Positions 58,258 through 64,000 of a stretch of 64,000 nucleotides of DNA are shown in pieces. A program made the translations under genes and the position numbers. Position 1 is the stretch's first letter, and each line of letters begins with the position of its first letter. Location of the stretch: assembly GCA_965207805.1 (NCBI GenBank), contig OZ242312.1, positions 2,666,001 to 2,730,000 of the forward strand, given 5' to 3'. This DNA is from Palauibacter sp965207805 (GTDB lineage Bacteria > Gemmatimonadota > Gemmatimonadetes > Palauibacterales > Palauibacteraceae). The notes beneath the pieces were generated by a model. That model was not told the DNA's origin. It was given only the letters and a program-made list of their open reading frames with translations, and made no database searches.

Positions 58258-59812
58258 GTTCCTGGCGCACGGAACCGGATCGGCACGCAAGGCGGCCAAG
58301 TACCTCCTCGGGGAGCTTGACGCGGCCGGGAAGCCGCGCGAAGGCGTCGAGGTGCTCAGGGGAGATCCGCACCAGGTGGCCGCCGTGGCCGATGCGCTCC
58401 ACTTCGAGCACAGGTACACCTCCGGCGTGATCGCGTGGGCGCCGGAGGACCAACCGACCGACAAGCAGATCGAGGCGGTTGTGGACGCCTTCGAGAAGAC
58501 CGCTTGGGCGGGGCTGGACTTCGACCGCTACGCATGGACTGCCGTCCTGCACCGGGAGGAGGGCGGAGGCGCTCACGTCCACGTTCTGGCGGCGCGGTGC
58601 GACTTGGAGACCGGACGCAGCCTGAACATCGCCCCTCCGGGCTGGGAGAAGACGTTCGGCCCGCTCCGAGACGCCTTCAACCACGAACACGGCTGGGCTC
58701 GCCCGGACGATCCGGCGCGGGCCAGAGTGCAGCAACCCGGCCACCGCGCCTACATCGAGGCGGCGCAACTGCGGGCGGGTCTTCGGCTCGAAGCCTCCCC
58801 CCGCGACCTGATCCGGGACTACCTGCTCCAGCGCGTCGAGCACGGGACCGTGCGGAATCGCCGCGAGGTCGTAGACGCGCTGCGCGAGGCGGGCCTTGAA
58901 GTGCCGCGCCAAGGCAAGGACTACATCACGGCGCTGGACCCCGCGAGCGGAGATCGCTGGCGGCTGAAAGGAGAACTGTACGGCATTGGATTCCAACGCG
59001 AACGATTTGACCGCCCGGCTGGGGAGACGGCTGGAGACCGAACGCAGGGAGATCGAGGAGTTGACCGCGAACGAGCTGAAGCGGCTCGGCGAGAACTCGC
59101 GGCGCGTCGCGAGGAGCGCGCTGCGTTCCATCGAGCGCGATACGGAGGAGGCGGTCGGGAAGATGCGCGAGTTGCTGGTCAAGGCGTGGCTCCGGCCGCT
59201 GATCGTCGGCATGGCGCTCTGGCTCGGCATCTTCGTCGGAAGCTGGGCGACGATGCAGTGGTTGTCGAGGAGCGTTCAGGATCGGATCGAGGAGCGGTCG
59301 ATGGTGGACCTCCAGATCGCGGGTGGACGCGAGATGCTGGCCGAGATCGAGGAGACGACCTGGGGCGTGGGGCTGCGGGAGGTCAACGGGGTGCGGTACG
59401 TGACGCTGCCGACCCGCACGCCGGTCCTGACGGCCTTCACCGTGGACGGGCGGCCCTACGTAGAGCTACAAAGAGAGTGAAGGAGCTATATGACCGAGTT
59501 GGAGAGGCAGTTGACGGAGGCCTTGAAGAGGTTGTCCGCGCAGTCCGAGACGGAACGGCGGCGGCAATCCGAGCAGGTCGAAGCCTTGCGGCGGCGCGTC
59601 GAGCGGCAAAGCGGGGAGAACGAAGCCTTGCAGCAGCGCGTCGAGCGGCTGAGCGAGGAGAACGAAGTCTTGCAGCGGCGAATCGAGCGGCTCGACGTGC
59701 TGGCGACACGCTTGGCCGAGTATTTCGGGACATCCGCCGTCGCGAGACCGCGCAGCCTCCGTATCTGATGCGCCGCCCGGGACCGGATCGCGATCAGGGT
59801 CCGAGCCGCTAA
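58247..59812 (+). CDS. mobA: Relaxase (MobA/VirD2-like, ColE1-type mob region)
   Basis: The 521-aa protein would nick oriT and lead the strand into a recipient. Its N-terminus (MHLKFLAHGTGSARKAAKYLLG) and the metal-binding HxH in GGGAHVHVLAARCDLETGRSLNIAPPGW are clear, with FNHEHGWARPDD after. The canonical first-motif tyrosine is not in the usual place; Y19 (KYLL) is the best candidate. Residues ~245-400 become Arg/Gly/Asp-rich and unstructured, exactly where a second gene is read in the +1 frame. The C-terminus has repeats of SLAAARRAAxRGER, overlapping the second nested gene. Confidence 0.82.
   Translation: MHLKFLAHGTGSARKAAKYLLGELDAAGKPREGVEVLRGDPHQVAAVADALHFEHRYTSGVIAWAPEDQPTDKQIEAVVDAFEKTAWAGLDFDRYAWTAVLHREEGGGAHVHVLAARCDLETGRSLNIAPPGWEKTFGPLRDAFNHEHGWARPDDPARARVQQPGHRAYIEAAQLRAGLRLEASPRDLIRDYLLQRVEHGTVRNRREVVDALREAGLEVPRQGKDYITALDPASGDRWRLKGELYGIGFQRERFDRPAGETAGDRTQGDRGVDRERAEAARRELAARREERAAFHRARYGGGGREDARVAGQGVAPAADRRHGALARHLRRKLGDDAVVVEERSGSDRGAVDGGPPDRGWTRDAGRDRGDDLGRGAAGGQRGAVRDAADPHAGPDGLHRGRAALRRATKRVKELYDRVGEAVDGGLEEVVRAVRDGTAAAIRAGRSLAAARRAAKRGERSLAAARRAAERGERSLAAANRAARRAGDTLGRVFRDIRRRETAQPPYLMRRPGPDRDQGPSR
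58986..59480 (+). CDS. Overprinted mobilisation protein (MbeB/MobB-like) inside the relaxase gene
   Basis: The 164-aa product starts at TTG 58986, with GAAAGGAG about 10 bases upstream, in the +1 frame of the relaxase. It has a helical charged N-terminal half (RLGRRLETERREIEELTANELKRLGENSRRVARSALRSIERDTEEAV), a membrane helix (LIVGMALWLGIFVGSWATM) and a compact C-terminal domain (VNGVRYVTLPTRTPVLTAFTVDG). ColE1 mbeB sits in the same position in mbeA. It would anchor the relaxosome at the membrane. Its composition is more protein-like than the relaxase frame it overlaps. Confidence 0.75.
   Translation: MDSNANDLTARLGRRLETERREIEELTANELKRLGENSRRVARSALRSIERDTEEAVGKMRELLVKAWLRPLIVGMALWLGIFVGSWATMQWLSRSVQDRIEERSMVDLQIAGGREMLAEIEETTWGVGLREVNGVRYVTLPTRTPVLTAFTVDGRPYVELQRE
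59490..59768 (+). CDS. Overprinted coiled-coil protein (MbeD/MobD-like) inside the relaxase gene
   Basis: The 92-aa product has an AAGGAG site upstream of ATG 59490. MTELERQLTEALKRLSAQSE recalls the N-terminus of MbeD-type proteins. Residues 20-75 are a heptad coiled coil built from repeats of Q-x-RVERLSEENExLQ. It lies 9 bp after the first nested gene, in the same frame, wholly inside the relaxase frame. In ColE1, mbeD has the equivalent nested place and aids mobilisation or entry exclusion. Confidence 0.75.
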   Translation: MTELERQLTEALKRLSAQSETERRRQSEQVEALRRRVERQSGENEALQQRVERLSEENEVLQRRIERLDVLATRLAEYFGTSAVARPRSLRI

Positions 59813-59880
59813 TGGCGTCCAGTCGCGCTGCCGACCGCCCGTCTAGCGGAGAAGCCTTCCCGGCGCGAAGTTTGGGGCGC

Positions 59881-59896
59881 GCAGATCGTGCAGTCC
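59881..59896 (+). promoter_or_regulatory. End-motif copy upstream of int 2
   Basis: GCAGATCGTGCAGTCC lies 17 bp before the int ATG and is the exact reverse complement of 50007-50022 at the far end of the element. Element 1 has the same arrangement (24695-24710 and 40083-40098). It is likely an integrase site used for self-control. Confidence 0.65.
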
Positions 59897-59913
59897 ATCA
59901 CGAGAGGAATCGA

Positions 59914-61077
59914 ATGATGGCACGCACGAAACGAAGTCGGCGCTCGTACGGCGCCGGCGAATGGGGCCGGAACCGGGTGAGGATCTTCCCCGACCCGAAG
60001 ACCGGCATGTTCCAGATCGAGTGGCGCGAGAACGGGCGCAGGCTCACGAGGTCGCTCAAACACCGCGACTGGATGAGGGCCAAGAGGCAGGCGGACGAGG
60101 TTGCCGCTGGCTTGGCGGTCCATGAGCCTAACGGCGAGGCCGAATCCGAGCGCGAGCCGCTTACCCTGGGACGGCTTCTTGACATCTACAGGGAAGAGGT
60201 GACGCCCACCAAGGCGGAGACCTCCCAGCGGTCCGACCGGACGGCAGCGAGGATGTTCCTCCGGTTCTTCGGGGAAGACCGAAGGCCCGAAACCCTCTCC
60301 CAGCGCGACTGGGACCGCTTCATACGGGCACGGCGCGCGGGCAGGGTTGGCCCGAGTGGGAGGCCGGTGTCCGACCGGACCATCGAGCACGACCTGAAGT
60401 TCCTGATCGCCGTGCTCAACTGGGCCGCCAAGTCGAGGGACGAGCGGGGCAAACTCCTGCTCCCGTCGAATCCCTTGAGGGGTCTCAGGACTCCCACGGA
60501 GAAGAACCCTACGCGGGTGGTGTTGTCCGAGTCGGAATACCAAGCGCTACTCGGCGTGTCCCGTCAGTTCGACTGGCGGTTCCATGTAGCGCTCGTGCTC
60601 GCGCACGAGACGGGACACCGAATCGGAGCGATCCGGCAACTCAGGTGGTCTGACATCGACCTCGATGGCGGAGTGGTTCGGTGGCGCGCGGAGCACGAGA
60701 AGACCGGATACGAGCACTACACGCCGGTCACTGCCGAGGCCCTCGCCGCTTTGGGATGGGCACAAAGGCGGAATCCGGGGGCAGGAAACACTCCGGTGCT
60801 ACCCGCGTCGACGGATGCCTCAAGGTGCGCTGGCCGGTCGATGGTTCGTTACTGGTGGTCCCGAGCCGAGAAGCTCGCGGGTCTGGAACCTCAGCGCGGT
60901 AGAGGCTGGCACTCGCTGAGGCGGAAGTTCGCCTCCGACCTCATGGACCAGCCCCTCAAGGTGCTCTGCGAGCTTGGTGGCTGGAAGACGGCCAAGACGG
61001 TGCTCCAGTGTTACCAGCGGGCCGACGAGGCTCAGTTGAGGCAAGCACTCGAAAGCCGCCGCAGGGTGCCCGTCTGA
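59914..61077 (+). CDS. int: Tyrosine recombinase (integrase) of element 2
   Basis: The 387-aa enzyme is collinear with the element 1 integrase, with most positions alike by eye. Catalytic residues: R236 in TGHRIGAIRQLRW, K in EHEKTGYEHYTP, H333 and R336 in WHSLRRKFAS, W in LGGWKTAK, and Y367 in CYQRAD. ATG 59914 follows GAGAGGAATCG. Its stop is about 90 bp from the right boundary. It is proposed to integrate and excise element 2, and might act on element 1 ends too. Confidence 0.93.
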   Translation: MMARTKRSRRSYGAGEWGRNRVRIFPDPKTGMFQIEWRENGRRLTRSLKHRDWMRAKRQADEVAAGLAVHEPNGEAESEREPLTLGRLLDIYREEVTPTKAETSQRSDRTAARMFLRFFGEDRRPETLSQRDWDRFIRARRAGRVGPSGRPVSDRTIEHDLKFLIAVLNWAAKSRDERGKLLLPSNPLRGLRTPTEKNPTRVVLSESEYQALLGVSRQFDWRFHVALVLAHETGHRIGAIRQLRWSDIDLDGGVVRWRAEHEKTGYEHYTPVTAEALAALGWAQRRNPGAGNTPVLPASTDASRCAGRSMVRYWWSRAEKLAGLEPQRGRGWHSLRRKFASDLMDQPLKVLCELGGWKTAKTVLQCYQRADEAQLRQALESRRRVPV

Positions 61078-61158
61078 TCCCTTTTGGCGGGAACAGAATA
61101 GCGGGAATCCAGCCACCGAAGCCCCTAAGTCCAAGAATCACACAGGATTCACTCCCCC

Positions 61159-61167
61159 CTTGACCCT
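61159..61167 (+). repeat. Right 9-bp direct repeat of element 2 (CTTGACCCT)
   Basis: This is the second copy of 49938-49946. It overlaps the -35 region of the merR promoter, so the element lies immediately upstream of a regulated host promoter. Confidence 0.6.
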
Positions 61168-61198
61168 GACGTGAACGTCAGGGTTTACCGTGGGGCGC
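61160..61198 (+). promoter_or_regulatory. MerR-type promoter with 9-bp inverted repeat operator
   Basis: TTGACC at 61160 and TTTACC at 61184 are separated by 18 bases. Between them lies CCCTGACGT-GA-ACGTCAGGG (61164-61183), a perfect inverted repeat. Long-spacer promoters with such symmetry are typical for MerR autoregulation. The start codon at 61199 leaves almost no leader. Confidence 0.7.
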
Positions 61199-61984
61199 AT
61201 GGAAACGGGGCAACTTCACACGGTGGGGGAGGTCGCGCGGCTGGCGCGCGTCACGGTGCGCACGCTGCACCACTACGACCGGATCGGTCTGCTCGTCCCG
61301 TCGGGGCGGGCGGAGAACGGATACCGGCTCTACGCCTACGACGACCTCGAGCGGCTGCGGCAGATCCGGCTGTTGCGCGAACTGCGGTTCAGCCTGGACG
61401 CGATCGGCCGCATGCTCGACGCCCCTGCCTACGACCGGCTGAGCGCGCTGGAGGCGTAGCGGGAGTTGCTCAGGGAACGACAGCGGAGGACCGACAGCAT
61501 CATCCGAGGGGTCGACCGCGCTCTGAGGGCAATAGATGAGGAAACGGAAATGGACAGGACGAAGATGTTCGAGGGGTTGGAGGAATTCGACCACGCGCAG
61601 TACCAGGAGGAGGTCGAGCGGCGATGGGGCCACAGCGACGCCTACCAGGAGTCGATGCGGCGTGTCCGCGGATACGGCAAGGACGACTGGGCGCGGATCA
61701 CCGAGGAGGGCGAGACGGTGGTGGCCGGGCTGGCCGCGCTGCTCGCCGACGGCGCCCAGGCCGCCGGCCGCGCGGCCATGGACCTGGCGGAGGAGCACCG
61801 GCGCCACATCGATCGCTGGTTCTACCCGTGCAGCCACCGCATGCACCGAAACCTCGCCGACATGTACACCGCCGACCCGCGCTTCGAGGCGTACTTCGAG
61901 AAGCGCGGGAAGGGGCTCGCCGTGTTCGTCCAGGACGCGATCCGCGCCAACGAAGCCCGCTGGAGAAACCGTGAGCGTGAGTGA
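61199..61984 (+). pseudogene. MerR-family (TipAS-type) regulator interrupted by an amber codon
   Basis: ATG 61199 starts a MerR DNA-binding domain: LHTVGEVARLARVTVRTLHHYDRIGLLVPSGR, NGYRLYAYDDLERLRQIRLLRELRFSLDAIGRML. After LSALEA a TAG (61457-61459) interrupts the frame, but RELLRERQRRTDSIIRGVDRALRA continues in the same frame. The TipAS effector domain follows (DHAQYQEEVERRWGHSDAYQES, HRRHIDRWFYPCSHRMHRNLADMYTADPRF) to TGA at 61982-61984. CAG (Gln) is the likely original codon. The product would be a free DNA-binding domain, unless readthrough occurs or the effector domain starts separately at the ATG at 61550, as TipAS does. Confidence 0.82.
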
Positions 61985-62011
61985 TGCAGGGGGCCTCGCG
62001 TGACAGCGCAC

Positions 62012-62034
62012 GATAAACCGTTATCATTACGGTT
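62012..62034. promoter_or_regulatory. Fur-family operator upstream of the fur-like gene
   Basis: GATAA-ACCG-TTATCATTACG here is repeated as GATAA-GTTG-TTATCATTACG at 62525-62544, upstream of the TonB receptor. The overlapping AACCGT-N7-ACGGTT gives further symmetry. It lies 23 bp before the regulator's start codon, consistent with autoregulation. Confidence 0.7.
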
Positions 62035-62056
62035 CACCTGCGCGGGGGTTACTTCG

Positions 62057-62425
62057 ATGCAACGAGATACTCGACAACGCCGGGCGATCCGCCGCGTGTT
62101 CACGAACGCGGGACGCCCCCTCTCGCTTGACGAGATCCTCGAATACGGCAAACGGATCGTGCCGTCTCTCGGGGTCGCGACGGTCTACCGGAACGTGAAG
62201 ACCCTGGTCGGCGAGGGATGGCTGTCGAGAGTGAAGCTCCCGGGCGGCGGGCTTCGGTACGAGTTGGCCGACCGCCCGCATCATCACCATTTCCTCTGCA
62301 ACTCCTGCGATCAGGCGTTCGACGTGCCTCGGTGCCCGGACGAAGTCGAGACGCTCGCGCCGGACGGCTTCCAGGTCGACAGCCACGAACTGATTCTCTT
62401 CGGCCGCTGCGTGGCGTGCGCGTGA
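62057..62425 (+). CDS. Fur-family metal-responsive regulator (Zur-like)
   Basis: The 122-aa protein has the Fur winged helix (TRQRRAIRRVFTNAGRPLSLDEILEYGKRIVPSLGVATVYRNVKTLVGEGWL). The dimerisation/metal region is ELADRPHHHHFLCNSCDQAFDVP, with a final CxxC (GRCVACA). The two CxxC pairs suggest a structural zinc site. A shared operator and the ZnuD-like receptor downstream favour zinc (Zur) over iron, but this is inference. ATG 62057. Confidence 0.87.
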   Translation: MQRDTRQRRAIRRVFTNAGRPLSLDEILEYGKRIVPSLGVATVYRNVKTLVGEGWLSRVKLPGGGLRYELADRPHHHHFLCNSCDQAFDVPRCPDEVETLAPDGFQVDSHELILFGRCVACA

Positions 62426-62518
62426 CGCGCCCCTGACCCACCCGTGCGCGTAACGGGCCTCTGACCCAGCCGCTCCCCGCAACAGCCTGGCTGGACTCCG
62501 CCGGCCATCGTCTTGCTC

Positions 62519-62544
62519 GTTATTGATAAGTTGTTATCATTACG
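62519..62544. promoter_or_regulatory. Fur-family operator upstream of the TonB receptor
   Basis: TGATAA-GTTG-TTATCA (62524-62539) is a perfect inverted repeat, within GATAA-N4-TTATCATTACG shared with 62012-62031. It ends 43 bp before the receptor ATG. It predicts repression by the neighbouring Fur-family protein when metal is replete. Confidence 0.72.
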
Positions 62545-62587
62545 CCCAAGCGCAGGCCACCCTCTCCTCCCACTCGCGCGCGGGCCC

Positions 62588-64000
62588 ATGACGACGTCCA
62601 GACGTTTTTCCATCCTTTTTCTTTTTCTCGGGATCACCCTCGCAGGCGTGCCGGCGCGCGCCGCGGGCTCGGCGCCGGTTGCGCAGCAGGCCGAGCAGCA
62701 GGCCGGGCAGCAGGCGGCGGATACCGTCGACGTGGCCTCCGAGGTCGTTGCCATCACCCTGCCGGACATCGTCGTCACGGCAGTCCTGAGTCCCACGGCC
62801 GCGAGCGAGGCGATCCGGCCTTCCAGCGTCTTCTCGGACGAGACGCTGCAGCGGCAGCTCGCGGGAACCCTCGCGCAGACGGTGGAATCGGTCCCGGGGG
62901 TCACGGTGACGAGCATGGGGCCGGGCACTTCCCAGCCCGTCATTCGCGGCCTGAGCGGAGACCGCATCCTCGTGCTCGAAGACGGCCAGCGGGTGGGGGA
63001 CGTCCTCAGCAGCGGCCCGGACCACGCCTCGGCGCTCGCCCCTTCCTCGGCCCGGCGGATCGACGTGATTCGCGGACCGAGCGCGATTCTTTACGGCAGC
63101 AACGCACTCGGCGGCGTGATCAACGTCATTCGGGAAGAGGTCCCGCAGGCGGTGCCTGACCGCGCGACCGGGTTCACCTCGCTCCAGGGGCAGGGGGCGA
63201 CCCGCGGCATCGGGGGGAGCAGCCAGGTCACCGTCGGCGTCACCGAGAACATCCCGCTTCGCGTCGAGGTCTCGAAGCGCGAGGGAGGGGATCTGCGGAC
63301 GCCCATCGGACGCCTGATCGGCACCCAGACCGACGTGCGGAGCGTGGCGGCCGGAACCTCGTGGGTGGACGACTGGGGCTACGCGGGCGGTTCGTTCCGC
63401 TACTTCGCGAACGACTACGGGATCCCCGGAGGCTTCGTCGGCGGCCACACGAACGCGGTGCGCACCGAGCAGGAGAGAGCCGCCGGCCGGTTTCGCAGCG
63501 TCATCCGGCCGGAGGGAGGCTTCGAGGCGATCGAACTCGATGCCGGCTACACCTGGTACCGGCACCACGAGAGGGAACCCCCGGACATCCTCGGCGCCCA
63601 ATACGATCGCGAGATCGTGAGCGGAGAGGCCCGGGCGCGGCACGCGGGCTGGGGGCCGTTCGCATCGGGGGCCGTCGGGGCGAGAGTCTCGTGGGAGGAC
63701 TTCGGATTCGGAGGCGCGCTGTACACCCCGAATTCACGGCGCAGGACGCAGGCCGCGTATGTCCTCGAGCAGATCCAGCTCGATCCGGTCACGGTCGAGG
63801 CCGGGCTACGCTACGACCGGGTCGAACTTGAACCGGATCAGGAAGACGCGTCCTCCGACATCGGGCATATCCGCGCGCGTTCCTTCGACGCAGTCTCCGG
63901 ATCGCTGGGCGCGCTCATGCGGTTGACCGGGCAGTTCACCGTCGGCGCGAGCGTGGGCCGGGCCTTCCGCACGCCGGACGTACACGAACTCTACTCGGAG
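62588..64000 (+). CDS. TonB-dependent receptor, ZnuD-like (3' end missing)
   Basis: ATG 62588 opens a frame that runs off the window after 471 codons. A signal peptide (RRFSILFLFLGITLAGVPARA) and a Gln-rich segment precede the TonB box-like LPDIVVTAVLSP. The plug follows: TLAQTVESVPGVTVTSMGPG, QPVIRGLSGDRILVLEDGQR, SGPDHASALAPSSARRIDVIRGPSAILYGSNALGGVINVI. The PVIRG...GPDHA pattern resembles ZnuD-type zinc receptors. The upstream operator shared with the Fur-family gene supports metal uptake. The barrel (VGRAFRTPDVHELYSE) is cut by the window edge. Confidence 0.85.
   Translation, partial: MTTSRRFSILFLFLGITLAGVPARAAGSAPVAQQAEQQAGQQAADTVDVASEVVAITLPDIVVTAVLSPTAASEAIRPSSVFSDETLQRQLAGTLAQTVESVPGVTVTSMGPGTSQPVIRGLSGDRILVLEDGQRVGDVLSSGPDHASALAPSSARRIDVIRGPSAILYGSNALGGVINVIREEVPQAVPDRATGFTSLQGQGATRGIGGSSQVTVGVTENIPLRVEVSKREGGDLRTPIGRLIGTQTDVRSVAAGTSWVDDWGYAGGSFRYFANDYGIPGGFVGGHTNAVRTEQERAAGRFRSVIRPEGGFEAIELDAGYTWYRHHEREPPDILGAQYDREIVSGEARARHAGWGPFASGAVGARVSWEDFGFGGALYTPNSRRRTQAAYVLEQIQLDPVTVEAGLRYDRVELEPDQEDASSDIGHIRARSFDAVSGSLGALMRLTGQFTVGASVGRAFRTPDVHELYSE

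Larger units (their letters stand above)
49947..61167. mobile_element. Integrated mobilisable element 2, about 11.2 kb
   Basis: It lies between the P450 gene and the merR gene in inverse orientation to element 1. The left end (49,975-50,095) matches element 1's right end in reverse, and the integrase at the right end is a close homologue. The sequence just past both int stop codons also aligns (TTCCCGC and GGTTCCCGCCAA blocks). Cargo is McrBC, a BcgI-like restriction-modification pair and a mobC/relaxase cassette with overprinted accessory genes. It is therefore probably mobilisable by a helper conjugative system. Confidence 0.82.

Noticed and set aside
1..64000. CRISPR arrays, tRNA and rRNA genes
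   Set aside because: I looked for regular short repeats with spacers and for tRNA-like or rRNA-like sequence, including at both element boundaries, and saw none.

Overview
The window is high-GC DNA from a Gram-negative bacterium with TonB-dependent outer-membrane receptors, a TonB-family protein, tightly overlapping gene strings (ATGA, GTGA, TAGTG junctions) and many GTG/TTG starts. The gene mix would suit Gemmatimonadota or a similar environmental phylum; that placement is inference. I see no tRNA, rRNA or CRISPR array.

Three blocks are host chromosome. Block 1 (1-23,420) carries an anti-sigma-like protein and TonB receptor; a minimal RecQ helicase; a string for enoyl-CoA hydration, AtuA-type protein, acyl-CoA carboxylase and B12-binding mutase subunit; threonine aldolase; an orphan hicB beside a broken hicA; a class V aminotransferase with a cation symporter; a VapBC-like pair; a metallo-hydrolase/dipeptidase pair; and a PadR-controlled membrane gene pair. 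Block 2 (40,157-49,946) carries two FAD oxidoreductases bracketed by an 18-bp palindrome, a TonB protein, an Hsp70/HEAT pair, and an acyltransferase next to a rare GPP34-cytochrome P450 fusion. Block 3 (61,168-64,000) carries a MerR/TipAS gene with an internal amber codon, and a Fur-family regulator sharing an operator with a ZnuD-like TonB receptor.

Two related integrated elements separate these blocks. Element 1 (about 23,421-40,156, 16.7 kb) splits a rhodanese gene exactly inside a 9-bp direct repeat; both halves are intact on either side. Element 2 (about 49,947-61,167, 11.2 kb) lies in inverse orientation between the P450 and merR genes, also between copies of a 9-bp repeat, of different sequence. 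They have close homologous tyrosine recombinases and homologous ends, but unrelated cargo.

Element 1 cargo: three copies of a large covarying hairpin structure, two of which flank an unrecognised 565-aa protein gene; a duplicated-domain protein; a Cys-rich anchored protein; a winged-helix-like protein; a 1,349-aa single-chain restriction-modification enzyme; a three-gene electron-transfer cassette (NAD(P)H/FAD/[2Fe-2S]/b-haem fusion, multihaem cytochrome c, haem lipoprotein); an hsdR remnant; and an HU protein. Element 2 cargo: McrBC, a BcgI-like nuclease-methyltransferase plus specificity subunit, and a mobilisation cassette whose two accessory genes are overprinted inside the relaxase gene, as in ColE1. 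The most unusual features are the structured repeats around the 565-aa gene, the redox cassette, the overprinted mob genes and the GPP34-P450 fusion.
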